Source: Kofleriaceae bacterium (lineage in GTDB: Bacteria > Myxococcota_A > Polyangia > Haliangiales > Haliangiaceae). From it: a stretch of 64,000 nt of DNA. The notes under the pieces were generated by a model. The model ran no database searches, was not told where the DNA came from, and worked only from the letters and a program-made list of their open reading frames with translations. The stretch is from the NCBI GenBank assembly GCA_013368795.1, contig JABFXX010000231.1, forward strand, positions 1-64,000. The letters are read 5' to 3'. Position 1 is the stretch's first letter. The number at the start of each line of letters is the position of its first letter. This document shows, piece after piece, positions 1-9,695 of the stretch. The position numbers were made by a program, and so were the translations under genes.

Positions 1-411
1 TGCCTGTGTGTGAACCGGATCGCGCGCGAGCGCCGCGCCGAGCTGCCAGCGCCGTCGCTCGCCGGGCGAGAGCGTGTCCCAGCGCGCGAGCTCGTGGGGC
101 CCGAGGTCGAGCAGGCCGCGCCACCGGCCGGCACCCGCGTCGTCCGCGTCGGCGAGTGCGCGCACGTCGTCGCCGAGCGCGGATACGCCCTGGGCGCAGA
201 ACGCGACCACGGCGTCGCGCGGCTCGACGATAATGCGGCCGGCCGTCGGCGAGAGCTCGCCGGCGACGAGGCGCAACAATGTCGACTTGCCGGCGCCGTT
301 CTCGCCGACGATGCCGGTGAAGCCGCGATGGATGTGGATATCGATATCCGCGAGCAGCGGAATCGCATCGGAATACGCGAACGCAACGCGTTCGAGCTGG
401 ATCGAAAGCAT
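1..411 (-). CDS. ABC-F type ATP-binding protein, N-terminal part (gene runs off the window)
   Basis: A leftward gene starting with ATG at 411 and open to the window edge (137 codons seen). Walker A GENGAGKST lies at residues 36-44 and an ABC signature LSPGERRR near residue 114. This spacing fits a soluble nucleotide-binding domain of the ABC-F or Uup type, which usually has two such domains and no membrane part. No membrane segment is visible. ABC-F proteins act on ribosomes, often in translation rescue or antibiotic tolerance. The second half and its role cannot be judged here. The signature has P instead of the usual second G (LSGGE), a modest departure. Confidence 0.8.
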   Translation of the reverse strand, partial: MLSIQLERVAFAYSDAIPLLADIDIHIHRGFTGIVGENGAGKSTLLRLVAGELSPTAGRIIVEPRDAVVAFCAQGVSALGDDVRALADADDAGAGRWRGLLDLGPHELARWDTLSPGERRRWQLGAALARDPVHTQA

Positions 412-582
412 GACTCTCCTCACAAAACAGAGCAGGAGCAACGCGCCACAAGGCTGGCGCCGGGCGATCGGTGAATTGGCTCAGGCTCAGAGGGTCATGC
501 GTGCACCAACGCGGGTCGGCGCAGCCCCTTCCTAGCGTCTCCTCCGGACGCTGGCAAGGCCCAGCTGGTCTACGCTCGCTAT

Positions 583-1836
583 GTGGTCCATCCGCTCGAA
601 CACCACATCCGAAAGATGCGCGGGCGCGACCCGCACGAACCTCATCGCGTCACGACGCCGCTCGAGCTGCTGTTCGACCTGACGTTCGTCATCGCGTACG
701 GGACCGCGGCGAGCCAGCTCGCGCACATGCTCGCGGCCGGGCACATCGGCGCCGGCATCGGTGGGTTCGCGTTCGCGAGCTTCGCGATCGCGTGGGCGTG
801 GATCAACTTCGCGTGGTTCGCGTCGGCGTACGACGTCGACGACTGGGGCTATCGCCTGCTGACGATGCTGCAGATGGTCGGCGTGCTGATCCTCGCGCTC
901 GGCTTGCCGGCGATGTTCGCGTCGTTCGAGCACGAGGACATCAACAACCGCGTGATGGTGCTCGGCTACGTCATCATGCGCGTTCCGATGGTCGCGCAGT
1001 GGGTGCGCGCGGGCCGCCAGGATCCCCGCCGACGTGCGAGCAGCAGGATCTACATCCTGTCGATCGTCGTCAGCCAGATCGTGTGGTGCATCCTCGTCCT
1101 GTTCCCGATCCGGATCGGGACATTCTTCCTGCTCGCGTCGGTCCCGCTCGCGCTCGAGCTGGCAGGGCCCCTGATTGCCGAGCGCAAGTACGGAGGTACG
1201 CCGTGGCATCCGCATCACATCGCGGAGCGCTACAGCCTCGTCGTGATCATCGCGCTCGGCGAGTCGATCGTCGGCACGATGGCGGCGCTCGCGGCGGTCA
1301 TCGGTCCCGAGGGACCGGGCTGGTCGCTCGAGGTCGCCGTGCTCGGGCTCGCGGGCACCGCACTGACATTCGGGATGTGGTGGATCTACTTCGTCATCCC
1401 GTCGGGCGAGATGCTCGCCGCGTACCGCGAGCGCTCATTTGGCTGGGGCTACGGCCACATGCTGGTGTTCGCATCGATCGTCGCCGTCGGGGCGGGGCTG
1501 CACGTCGCGGCGTTTGCGATCGAGCATCACAACGCGCTGTCGTTGCCGAAGACGCTGCTGTGCACCGCGGTCCCGCTCGCGATCTACACCGCGATGATCT
1601 TCGCGCTCTACTCGGCAGTGACGCGCAGCTACGATCCGAGCCACAAGTGGATGGCGCTCGGCTCGGCGATTCCGATCGTCGCATCCGTCGTCATGGCGTG
1701 CGCCAGCGTCGGTCTCGCATGGTGCGTCGCGGTGCTCGCGCTATCGCCGTGGTCGATGGTGGTCGGCTACGAGCTCGTCGGGCATCGCCACAACGAGCGG
1801 ATGATTCGCGAGGCAGCAGAGGCCCGTCGCGACTAA
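583..1836 (+). CDS. Low temperature requirement A (LtrA) family membrane protein
   Basis: A 417-residue polytopic inner-membrane protein. The N-terminal block RVTTPLELLFDLTFVIAYG is the hallmark of the LtrA family, followed by a series of hydrophobic helices to the end, and the length is normal for the family. Its biochemical role is not established. The family is named from a Listeria mutant unable to grow in the cold. The reading frame starts with GTG at 583; an ATG at 616 (MRGRDPHEPHRV) is a reasonable alternative because the family block begins just after it. It converges with the next gene, overlapping its end by 4 bases. Confidence 0.85.
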   Translation: MVHPLEHHIRKMRGRDPHEPHRVTTPLELLFDLTFVIAYGTAASQLAHMLAAGHIGAGIGGFAFASFAIAWAWINFAWFASAYDVDDWGYRLLTMLQMVGVLILALGLPAMFASFEHEDINNRVMVLGYVIMRVPMVAQWVRAGRQDPRRRASSRIYILSIVVSQIVWCILVLFPIRIGTFFLLASVPLALELAGPLIAERKYGGTPWHPHHIAERYSLVVIIALGESIVGTMAALAAVIGPEGPGWSLEVAVLGLAGTALTFGMWWIYFVIPSGEMLAAYRERSFGWGYGHMLVFASIVAVGAGLHVAAFAIEHHNALSLPKTLLCTAVPLAIYTAMIFALYSAVTRSYDPSHKWMALGSAIPIVASVVMACASVGLAWCVAVLALSPWSMVVGYELVGHRHNERMIREAAEARRD

Positions 1837-2552
1837 GCGGAGAGCTGCTTGCTCGCCGCCGCCGACTCCGAGCCGCGCGCGAGCACGCCGATCACAAGGG
1901 CGACGCTGCTCGCCGCGAGCGCGACCCACGCGCCGAGACCGAAGACCGCGAGCGCGACCTTGCCGACCACGAGGACGAACGCGCCGTAAACGGTGATGCC
2001 GGCGCCGGCCGAGAGCTTCGCGCCGTTGCCGCCCGCGCTGAGCAGGCCGGCGACGCCCGCGACCGGGATGAGCCAGAGCGACTTGAACGCGAGGCCCGGG
2101 ACATCGCCCTCCCACAGCACGCCGGCCAGCGACAGATCGGCCCACGGCGCGAAGAAGCCGGCGAGGACCGCGGCGCCCCCAGCCGCGCGCAGCCACGTGC
2201 GGTTGCCCGCGCCCGCGAGCATCGCGCCCGCGCCGCCGAGCATCAGCCACAGATCGAGGCCACCGGTGAGAATGCCTTTCGTCAGACCGAACATCACGTA
2301 GCCGGCGACGACGATGCCGGCGAAGATCGCGGCGAGCCGCGTGTGCGCCGAGCGCGTCGCTGAGGCGGCAACGAGCAGGATGCCGGCGAGCGGCACGAGC
2401 AGGAACCAGCGGCTGCCATCGAGCGCGAGCTGATAGCCGCGCACCGTGAAGTCACCACCGAGATCGACCCAGTTGAGGATCATCGAGCCGACGAGTGCGG
2501 CCCCGACCATTCCAAGAACACCGAACGCCCACGCGGGGAGGCTCTTCTGCAT
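1833..2552 (-). CDS. Hypothetical multi-pass membrane protein
   Basis: A 239-residue leftward protein with about seven hydrophobic segments separated by short Gly/Ala-rich loops and a charged C-terminus. I do not recognise a family. The start at 2552 (MQKSLPAWAFGV) is chosen because the first membrane segment begins right there; the longer frame upstream encodes an unlikely basic stretch. Both neighbours face the other way, so it is probably transcribed alone. Function unknown. Confidence 0.65.
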   Translation of the reverse strand: MQKSLPAWAFGVLGMVGAALVGSMILNWVDLGGDFTVRGYQLALDGSRWFLLVPLAGILLVAASATRSAHTRLAAIFAGIVVAGYVMFGLTKGILTGGLDLWLMLGGAGAMLAGAGNRTWLRAAGGAAVLAGFFAPWADLSLAGVLWEGDVPGLAFKSLWLIPVAGVAGLLSAGGNGAKLSAGAGITVYGAFVLVVGKVALAVFGLGAWVALAASSVALVIGVLARGSESAAASKQLSA

Positions 2553-2608
2553 GGCGTTGACGCTACTTAAGTCGGTCCGACCAGACAAGGAAGTTCGCTG
2601 AGCCGCCT

Positions 2609-3460
2609 GTGCTTTTGGCGGGTCGCGTCCCACAATGCCTCCTGGTGATCGCTCCCTGGCAATACACGGCACTCCCTCCCGTGCCTCGATGTCCGAATGT
2701 ATTTCTCTTCGCGTTCAGCCAGGGCTTGCTTCGCGAGGCCGGCGCGATCGACCCGGCCCAGCTCGGCGCGCCGTCGGCGGAGTCGATCGCGCAGTGCGAT
2801 GTCCGGACGATCGCACGTGCGGCGGATCCGGCGTGGTTCGATGCATGGCGCAGCGGTTCGATGCGCGCGATCGCGGAGAAGGACCTCGGCGCCGGGCTGG
2901 CGGCGCTCGATGCGGCCGATCACGTCACGTTGATCCAGGTCGCGCCGACCGCGCCGAAGGACCTCACCTACCTTCAGGGTGCGTGGGCGATCGCCCGTCA
3001 CCTCGCTGCGCGCGGCGCCTCGAGCTTTTTCGACGCGCACGCGATCTCGTTCAGGCCTGCCGACAAGGTGCAGGCCGCCGGCGAGTCGTTCGAGATTCGC
3101 CGCGAGATCAGCGTCGTCTACGAGACGAGCAAGGAGCGACCGGATCAGGCGCACGCGCTCCACACGCGCGGCATGCGGAAGTTCGGCGCACCTGACCTCA
3201 TCGCGCTGTGCACCGACGCCGATGTTCCGCTCGTCGCGCATGCGGTCACCGAGCTCGCCGATATGGTCGCGCGGGGGACCGACCTCGCGACGCCGAAGCA
3301 TGCGGTCGAGGTCGCGCCGGGCGTCCGCTGGGTCGCCGTCGAGGATCAGCATCGGCTCGGCGAGCTCTTGCAGCTCAACAACGAGGCCCGCGTGCTGGTC
3401 GACGAGACCGGCCACGATCTGATGGGCGTCATGTCGCGCCTGCCTCGCGCGTCGAGCTGA
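2609..3460 (+). CDS. Conserved-looking hypothetical protein, possibly DUF4261-like
   Basis: Up to 283 residues, soluble, with no signal peptide or membrane helix. The core has alternating helices and strands with the landmarks TLIQVAP, ARGASSFFDAHAISFRP and RGMRKFGAPD. The latter part faintly recalls DUF4261 proteins, a weak resemblance only. The start is uncertain: GTG codons at 2609, 2645 and 2677 are all in frame and none has a clear ribosome site. It ends 63 bases before the GH65 gene and may share some transcription with it. Confidence 0.6.
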   Translation: MLLAGRVPQCLLVIAPWQYTALPPVPRCPNVFLFAFSQGLLREAGAIDPAQLGAPSAESIAQCDVRTIARAADPAWFDAWRSGSMRAIAEKDLGAGLAALDAADHVTLIQVAPTAPKDLTYLQGAWAIARHLAARGASSFFDAHAISFRPADKVQAAGESFEIRREISVVYETSKERPDQAHALHTRGMRKFGAPDLIALCTDADVPLVAHAVTELADMVARGTDLATPKHAVEVAPGVRWVAVEDQHRLGELLQLNNEARVLVDETGHDLMGVMSRLPRASS

Positions 3461-3481
3461 CGGTCCGTACGCGGCGCCAGG

Positions 3482-3511
3482 CGCAGCGTTTGCGCCGGCA
3501 CATCGCTTGAA
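3482..3511 (+). promoter_or_regulatory. Sigma-54-like promoter with an adjacent YGCAW-N3-YTGCR site before the GH65 gene
   Basis: CGGCACATCGCTTGAA at 3496-3511 fits -24/-12 spacing (GG, ten bases, then GA in place of GC), ending 13 bases before the ATG. CGCAGCGTTTGCG at 3482-3494, inside the inverted repeat GGCGCA-N5-TGCGCC, resembles the enhancer sites seen elsewhere in the window. It abuts the -24 element, however, so it is not in the usual place. Weaker than the other promoters because the -12 C is replaced by A. Confidence 0.35.
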
Positions 3512-3523
3512 CCCAGCGCATGT

Positions 3524-5977
3524 ATGAGCGCCTGGGAGCTCACGTACAACGGATACGATCCTCGCAACGAGGGCGTGCGCGAGACGCTGACGACGCTCGG
3601 CAACGGCTACTTCGCGACGCGCGGTGCGACCGCTGAGACGTTTGCCGACGGCATTCACTACCCGGGCACGTACATCGCGGGTTGTTACGACCGGCAGAAG
3701 ACGGTCATCGAGGGCACGCAGTACGAGTACGAGGACATCGTCAACGTGCCGAACTGGGTCCACGTCTCGTTCCGGTTCATCGGCGAGGAGTGGCAGATGC
3801 TCGGCGCGCTCGAGGTCCTCGACTACCGCCGCAGCCTCGATCTCGCGCGCGGCATCCTGCTGCGCGACCTGCGCGTGCGTGACAAGAAGGGTCGGGTCAC
3901 GAAGCTCACGACGAGACGGCTGGTCCACATGAGGGAGCCGCACGTCGCGGCGTTCGAGCTGAACCTGACGCCGGAGAACTGGTCGGGGCGGATCGAGCTG
4001 CAATCGACGCTCGACGGCTGGGTGACGAACTCGGGCGTCGATCGGTACCGGCTCCTCGAGAATCACCATCTCGCGCCCGTCGAGGCGCGCGCGATCGACG
4101 AGGAGTCGATGCTGCTTGCGGTCCGGACGCTCCAGTCGGGCATCCTGATCGCGGAGGCGGCGCGCACGCGCGTGTTCGCCGATCGAGACGACATCATCAT
4201 GCGGCGGACGCTCGCGCACGAAGGTTTCGTCGCGCACGAGATCATGGTCGACGTCGAGGCGGGCCAGAGCCTTCGCCTCGAGAAGGTCGTCGCGATCTTC
4301 ACGTCGCGCGACCACGCGATCTGCGAGGCGCGCCTCGCCGCGTCGCAGAAGCTCGCAGAGACGCCGGACTTCGCCGAGCTCGAGCGCTCGCACGTCCTCG
4401 CGTGGGAGCAGCTGTGGCGGATGTTCGATATCGAGATCGATCTCGAGGACGGTGCTCAGATGGACGAGGAAGTCACCGCGATCTTGCGGCTCCACGTGCT
4501 CCATCTGCTGCAGACGGCATCGCCCCACACGATGGATCTCGACGTCGGCATCCCCGCGCGCGGCCTGCACGGCGAGGGCTACCGCGGCCACGTGTTCTGG
4601 GACGAGCTGTTCGTGTTCCCGTTCTTGAACCTGCGCATGCCCGATATCACGGAAGCCGTTCTGCTCTACCGGTTTCGCCGGCTCGACACGGCACGGCGCA
4701 ACGCGCGCGCGCTCGGCTATCGCGGCGCGATGTTCCCGTGGCAGAGCGGTAGCGACGGTCGCGAGGAGACGCCGAAGATCTCGTTCAACCCGCGCTCCGG
4801 CCGCTGGATGGCCGACAACACCCGCCTCCAGCGTCACGTCGGCGCGGCGATCGCCTACAACGTCTGGCAGTACTTCCAGGTCACCGGCGACCACAAGTTC
4901 CTCGAGAACGCCGGCGCCGAGCTGATCCTCGAGATCGCGCGATTCCTCGCGAGCCTCGCGACCTACGATCCCGAGGCGGATCGCTACGACATCCGCGGCG
5001 TGATGGGGCCCGACGAGTATCACTCCGCGTATCCGGGCTCGCCGACGCCGGGGCTCGTCAACAACGCGTACACGAACGTGATGACTGTCTGGGTGATCCT
5101 CCGCGCGTTCGACACGCTCGACGTGCTGAACCCGGCGCGCGCGAGAGAGCTGCGCGAGTCGCTTGGCCTGCGCGGCGAGGAGCTCGCGCTGTGGGACGCG
5201 ATCAGCCACAAGATGCGCGTGCCGTTCCTGGAGAACGGCGTGATCGAGCAGTTCGAGGGCTACGGCGAGCTGAAGGAGCTCGACTGGGACGCCTATCGCG
5301 CGCGCTACGGCGACATTCACCGGCTCGATCGGATTCTGGAGTCGGAGGGCGACTCGCCGAACGACTACAAGGTGTCGAAGCAGGCCGACGTGCTGATGCT
5401 GTTCTACCTGTTCTCCGCCGACGAGCTGCGGCCGATCTTCGCGCGGCTCGGCTACGTGTTCGGGCCGGAGATGATCCAGCGGACCGTCGACTACTACCTG
5501 CGCAGGACGAGCGACGGCTCGACGCTCAGCCGCGTCGCGCACGCTTGGGTGCTCGCGCGCACGAACCGCGTCCGATCGTGGGAGCTGTTCCGCGAGGCGC
5601 TCGTCAGCGACGTCGCCGACATCCAGGGAGGGACGACGCGCGAGGGCATCCACGTCGGCGCGATGGCGGGCACCGTCGATCTCCTGCAGCGCTGCTACAC
5701 CGGGCTCGAGCTGCGCGACAACATCCTGTGGATTCGCCCGCGACTTCCCGACGACATCCATCGGCTGACCCTCGTGATTCGTTATCGCACGCACGTCCTG
5801 CGACTCTCGGTGACGAGGACCGACCTCGAGATCGCCGCGGCGCCGGGCGAGATCCCACCGGTGCGGATCGGCATCCGGAACGTCGTCTACGTGATCAACG
5901 CCGGCCAGCGGCACACGTTCGCGCTCGTCGGTCCGCCGGAGGGCACGTTGATCGACGAGCTTCACGCAGGCGCGTGA
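3524..5977 (+). CDS. Glycoside hydrolase family 65 protein (trehalose/maltose/kojibiose phosphorylase type)
   Basis: An 817-residue cytoplasmic enzyme with the GH65 layout: N-terminal beta-sandwich domain, helical linker, (alpha/alpha)6 barrel and small C-terminal domain. Diagnostic blocks are the N-terminal NEGVRETLTTLGNGYFATRG, the barrel motif GLHGEGYRGHVFWDEL near residue 347, and VMGPDEYH, where Glu498 is the expected general acid. Family members phosphorolyse or hydrolyse alpha-glucosides such as trehalose, maltose or kojibiose; substrate and phosphorolysis cannot be fixed from motifs. Length matches the family. ATG at 3524 directly precedes conserved residues. A sigma-54-like element (3496-3511) lies just upstream and a hairpin (5983-6024) just downstream, suggesting a single-gene unit. 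Confidence 0.9.
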   Translation: MSAWELTYNGYDPRNEGVRETLTTLGNGYFATRGATAETFADGIHYPGTYIAGCYDRQKTVIEGTQYEYEDIVNVPNWVHVSFRFIGEEWQMLGALEVLDYRRSLDLARGILLRDLRVRDKKGRVTKLTTRRLVHMREPHVAAFELNLTPENWSGRIELQSTLDGWVTNSGVDRYRLLENHHLAPVEARAIDEESMLLAVRTLQSGILIAEAARTRVFADRDDIIMRRTLAHEGFVAHEIMVDVEAGQSLRLEKVVAIFTSRDHAICEARLAASQKLAETPDFAELERSHVLAWEQLWRMFDIEIDLEDGAQMDEEVTAILRLHVLHLLQTASPHTMDLDVGIPARGLHGEGYRGHVFWDELFVFPFLNLRMPDITEAVLLYRFRRLDTARRNARALGYRGAMFPWQSGSDGREETPKISFNPRSGRWMADNTRLQRHVGAAIAYNVWQYFQVTGDHKFLENAGAELILEIARFLASLATYDPEADRYDIRGVMGPDEYHSAYPGSPTPGLVNNAYTNVMTVWVILRAFDTLDVLNPARARELRESLGLRGEELALWDAISHKMRVPFLENGVIEQFEGYGELKELDWDAYRARYGDIHRLDRILESEGDSPNDYKVSKQADVLMLFYLFSADELRPIFARLGYVFGPEMIQRTVDYYLRRTSDGSTLSRVAHAWVLARTNRVRSWELFREALVSDVADIQGGTTREGIHVGAMAGTVDLLQRCYTGLELRDNILWIRPRLPDDIHRLTLVIRYRTHVLRLSVTRTDLEIAAAPGEIPPVRIGIRNVVYVINAGQRHTFALVGPPEGTLIDELHAGA

Positions 5978-5982
5978 CGAAA

Positions 5983-6024
5983 GCGATGACGCCTACATTG
6001 GCGCGTTGCAGGCGGCGTCATCGC
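5983..6024 (+). terminator. Hairpin after GH65 gene (possible terminator)
   Basis: GCGATGACGCC at 5983-5993 and its exact complement GGCGTCATCGC at 6014-6024 form an 11-base-pair stem with a 20-base loop, six bases after the GH65 stop. No T tract follows, so it may be an RNA-stabilising hairpin or a protein site rather than a classical terminator. Confidence 0.5.
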
Positions 6025-6104
6025 GCTCACGAACATTTCAGGGCGCCGATCGTGAACCCAACTTATGGGTGATGCTGAGGATTTTCGAAACCGCATAATG
6101 GGAA

Positions 6105-9100
6105 GTGATGTCGACGCCGCGCAGTTTGGCGTCTGCTCCTCCTGACCCGGAGCAGTTGTTTGCCGGGAATGCCCGCTTCGAGCTTCGCCGCGTCGTCGGC
6201 GAGGGCGGCATGGGCCTCGTCTACGAGGCGTATGACCACGAGCGAGGGCTGACCGTCGCGCTCAAGACCGTCCGCGCGCTCGACGCGCAGACGCTCTATC
6301 GCCTGAAGACCGAGTTTCGCGCTCGCGTCGATCTGGAGCACAGAAATCTCGTCCGCCTCGGCGAGCTGCTCTACGACGACGGCCACTGGTTCTTCACGAT
6401 GGAGCTCGTCGACGGCTGGTCGTTCCTCGACTGGGTCCGCATGGGACCGAGCACGGAGGACGACTCGTCCGATCAGTTCGTCGATCCGACGGGCGGTATG
6501 GAGGCGCGCCTGCGGAGCGCGGTCACGCAGCTCGCATCGGGACTCGAGGCGCTGCATCGCGACGGCAAGGTCCATCGCGATCTCAAGCCGTCGAACGTGC
6601 TCGTGACGCGGAAGGGTCGCGTCGTCGTGCTCGACTTCGGCCTCGTCGGCGAGAACGCGGGGCACAGCGCGAACCACGACGTCGTCGGCACCGCCGCGTA
6701 CATGGCGCCGGAGCAGGCGCGGACGCCGAGCGTCGACGCGGCCGCCGACCTCTACTCGATGGGCGTGATGATGTACGAGGCGATCGCCGGGCGGCTGCCG
6801 TTCGACGGCGCACCGCTCGAGATCCTGATGCGCAAGCAGCAGGAGGATCCGCCGCCGCCGCATGCGAAGACCATCTCGCCCGAGCTGGCGAAGCTGTGCA
6901 TGGAGCTGATGTGCCGGCGGCCCGAGGCGAGACCGACCGCGTCGGCGGTGATCGCCAGGCTGACGGCGCGAGCGCAGTCCGAGGATCGCCAGCCGCCGTT
7001 CGTCGGCCGGTCACGCGAGCTCGCGCAGCTCGATGCCGCGCTCGACGAGGTCACCGACGGGCTCACGACGACCGTGTTCGTCGAGGGCGAGTCTGGCATC
7101 GGCAAGAGCGCGCTCGTCCGCAGCTTCGTCGAGCGGATCGAGCGGCAGCGGCGCAACGTGCTCGTCCTCTCGGGCCGGTGCTACGAGCGCGAGTCCGTGC
7201 CGTTCAAGGGCATCGACGGCGTCGTCGATTCGCTCGCGCGGGAGCTCGCGCGGCGTCCATCGGCCGACGTCAGCAAGCACCTCTCGAACGAGGTCGATGC
7301 GCTGTCTCGCGTGTTCCCGGTGTTGCGCCGCGTGGCTCCGATCGCAAGGATGAGCGTGCCGCGGCCCGCATCGCCGGTCGAGCTTCGCGCGCGCGCGTTC
7401 CGCGGCCTGCGCATGCTGCTGGCGTCGCTCGCGAGCGCGCAGCCGATCGTGCTCGTCATCGACGACCTCCAGTGGGCCGACAGCGACTCGATCGCGCTGC
7501 TTCGCGAGATCCTCCATCCGCCGAACGCGCCGCGCATCCTCGTCGTGATCACGCGGCGAACCGATGCCGGGCCGGCGCCGATGCTGCCGGGCGACGTCCA
7601 GACGATCACGCTCGGCCGGCTGACGCTCGAGGAAGGTCGCGCGCTCGTCGCGCTGATCGCGCCGGGCCGCGGCACCGACGCCGACTCGCTCGTCGAGGAC
7701 ACGGGCGGTCACCCGATGTTCCTCCACGAGGTCGTGCGCCATCCCGAGGACGTGCGCGCGGCATCGCAGCGGTTCGACGACACGCTGTGGGCGCGCATCA
7801 CGCGCATGGATCATCGCGCGCGGCGCGTGCTCGAGCTCGTCGCGTGCGCAGGCTCGCCGCTGCCGCAGGGCATCGTCGGCGAGGCGCTCGGCTACGAGAC
7901 ACCGACGATCACGAAGGTGATCGATGCACTCCGTGCGACCTCGCTCGTCAAGACGAGTGGCACGCGCAAGAACGATCCGGTCGAGCCGTATCACGACCGC
8001 GTCCGCGAGGCCGTCGTCGCGCGTGTCCCTCTGCCGCGGCGCCGCCGCTATCACGAGCGGCTCGCCGTCGTGCTCGCGAGCAGCAAGACCGCGACGAAGG
8101 ATCCGCTGACCGTCGTGCGGCACCTCGAGGCCGCGGGCTCCGCCGAGGCCGGCGAGCTCGCGATCCAGGGTGCGCGACGCGCCGAGGAGGCACTCGCGTT
8201 CGAGCTCGCCGCGGCGCTCTGGCAGGTCGCGCTCGAGCACGGCACGTACGACGAGGACGAGCGTCGCGACCTGCAGATGAAGCGCGCGCAGGCGCTGTCG
8301 CATGCGGGCAGAGGTCCCGACTCGGCGGCGGTGTTCCTCGAGGCGGCCGAGGGCGCGAACGCCGAGATCGGCTTTCAGTGCCGCCGCCACGCCGCGCACG
8401 AGCTGCTTGTCAGCGGCCACGTCCACGACGGGCTCGCGCTCCTGCGCAACGTGCTCGCCGAGATCGGCGAGGACCTGCCGACGTCGGTCGGTAAGGCGAA
8501 GCGGCAGCTCGTGTGGCGGTGGGCGCGGATCGCGGTGCGCGGGACCAAGTTTCACGAGCGCGAGGTGCCGGATGCGCGCGCCAGCCTCGACGAGCTTCGC
8601 CTCGACGTGATGCGCAGCGCGTCGCTCGGCCTGTCGATGGTCGACGTGCTGCCGGGCGCCGCGTTCCAGGCGCGCGCGGTGCTCGTCGCGCTGCGCATGG
8701 GTGACCGCCGCCGCATCGCCTACGCGCTCGCGTTCCACGCGATGTACATCGCCGCGAGCGGGATCCGCGTGCCGGCGGCGCGCAAGCTCGTCGCGCAGGC
8801 GCGCAAGATCGCGGTCGAGCTCGGCAACCCGTTTCTCGTCGGCTGGGCGAGGGCAGGCGAGGGCATCGCCGAGTTCTTCGCCGGGCATCACGCCGTCGCG
8901 CTCGACATCCTCGAGGACGCCGAGATGCAGATCCGCGAGCGCTCGGTCGGGACGTCGGCCGAGCTCAACCACATTCGCAACTTCATGCTGTTCGCGCTGC
9001 GCCGGATGGGCGCGTATGACCGGCTCCGCGACCAGGTCGTCGAGTACGTGCGCGATGCGATGCGGCGCGGCGATCGCTACGCGACGACGTCCTACGTATG

Positions 9101-9695
9101 GTCGTCGAATGTCATCTGGGTCGCCGCCGACGAGGTCGAACGTGCACGCGCCGACCTCGCCTCGGTCGTGTGGTCGCGCCCCGAAGACGGCCTTCATCTC
9201 CAGCACTGGTTTCATGTCCGCGCCCAGGCGGAGCTCGCGATGTACGAGGACGATCGCACCGAGATCGATGCGCTCGTTCCGCCGCTGCGCGCGTTTCTCG
9301 GCCCGGCGTTCGCCCACGTGGAGGCGGTCAGCACCGAGACACGCTACCAGCTCGGCCGTGTCGCGATCCGCAACGGCAACGCGGCGCTCGCCCGCAAGGA
9401 AGTCGCCGCGGTCGCGCGCCGCAAGGAACCGTACATCCGCGCGTTCGTGCGGCTCGTGCTCGCCGCGGCCGACGTCCTCGACGGCAAGCACGATGCCGCG
9501 CGCGAGCAGTTGATCGGTGCGATTGCCGACGCCGAGAGCTGCCAGATGCTCGCGGTTGCCGCGCTCGCGCGCCGGCGGTTCGCACAGCTCGCGGGCGACG
9601 AGGCTGCGGTCGCCGAGGCAGATGCGGCGCTGCGCAACCGCGGCATCGTCGATCCCGAGCGGTTCGCGCGCGTGTTCGCGACGTGGCCCGAGTGA
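6105..9695 (+). CDS. Ser/Thr protein kinase fused to AAA ATPase and helical repeats
   Basis: A 1196-residue signalling protein. Residues about 25-285 are a Hanks-type kinase: glycine loop VGEGGMGLVYEAY (31-43), catalytic Lys54, HRDLKPSN at 157-164 and DFG near 177. An AAA/STAND-type ATPase follows, with Walker A VEGESGIGKSAL near 327 and Walker B VLVIDDLQW near 450. The C-terminal half is a helical, TPR-like array. This kinase-AAA-TPR design is common in Myxococcota and is thought to integrate nucleotide switching with phosphorylation; no substrate can be named. No membrane helix is seen. Translation may start at GTG 6105 or at ATG 6108. It ends next to the convergent hydrolase gene with no gap. 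Confidence 0.9.
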   Translation: MMSTPRSLASAPPDPEQLFAGNARFELRRVVGEGGMGLVYEAYDHERGLTVALKTVRALDAQTLYRLKTEFRARVDLEHRNLVRLGELLYDDGHWFFTMELVDGWSFLDWVRMGPSTEDDSSDQFVDPTGGMEARLRSAVTQLASGLEALHRDGKVHRDLKPSNVLVTRKGRVVVLDFGLVGENAGHSANHDVVGTAAYMAPEQARTPSVDAAADLYSMGVMMYEAIAGRLPFDGAPLEILMRKQQEDPPPPHAKTISPELAKLCMELMCRRPEARPTASAVIARLTARAQSEDRQPPFVGRSRELAQLDAALDEVTDGLTTTVFVEGESGIGKSALVRSFVERIERQRRNVLVLSGRCYERESVPFKGIDGVVDSLARELARRPSADVSKHLSNEVDALSRVFPVLRRVAPIARMSVPRPASPVELRARAFRGLRMLLASLASAQPIVLVIDDLQWADSDSIALLREILHPPNAPRILVVITRRTDAGPAPMLPGDVQTITLGRLTLEEGRALVALIAPGRGTDADSLVEDTGGHPMFLHEVVRHPEDVRAASQRFDDTLWARITRMDHRARRVLELVACAGSPLPQGIVGEALGYETPTITKVIDALRATSLVKTSGTRKNDPVEPYHDRVREAVVARVPLPRRRRYHERLAVVLASSKTATKDPLTVVRHLEAAGSAEAGELAIQGARRAEEALAFELAAALWQVALEHGTYDEDERRDLQMKRAQALSHAGRGPDSAAVFLEAAEGANAEIGFQCRRHAAHELLVSGHVHDGLALLRNVLAEIGEDLPTSVGKAKRQLVWRWARIAVRGTKFHEREVPDARASLDELRLDVMRSASLGLSMVDVLPGAAFQARAVLVALRMGDRRRIAYALAFHAMYIAASGIRVPAARKLVAQARKIAVELGNPFLVGWARAGEGIAEFFAGHHAVALDILEDAEMQIRERSVGTSAELNHIRNFMLFALRRMGAYDRLRDQVVEYVRDAMRRGDRYATTSYVWSSNVIWVAADEVERARADLASVVWSRPEDGLHLQHWFHVRAQAELAMYEDDRTEIDALVPPLRAFLGPAFAHVEAVSTETRYQLGRVAIRNGNAALARKEVAAVARRKEPYIRAFVRLVLAAADVLDGKHDAAREQLIGAIADAESCQMLAVAALARRRFAQLAGDEAAVAEADAALRNRGIVDPERFARVFATWPE

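Noticed and set aside
2567-5965. Long leftward open frame (over 1100 codons) opposite GH65
   Set aside because: It is the antisense shadow of the GH65 gene; Arg/Asp/Glu-rich low-complexity translation with no motif, typical of high-GC antisense frames.
5983-6024. Hairpin after GH65 as enhancer pair
   Set aside because: Arms GCGATGACGCC/GGCGTCATCGC do not fit YGCAW-N3-YTGCR; placement after a stop favours a transcript-end hairpin.
7011-9491. Long leftward open frame opposite the kinase-AAA gene
   Set aside because: Antisense shadow with no domain, while the plus strand has clear kinase and ATPase motifs.
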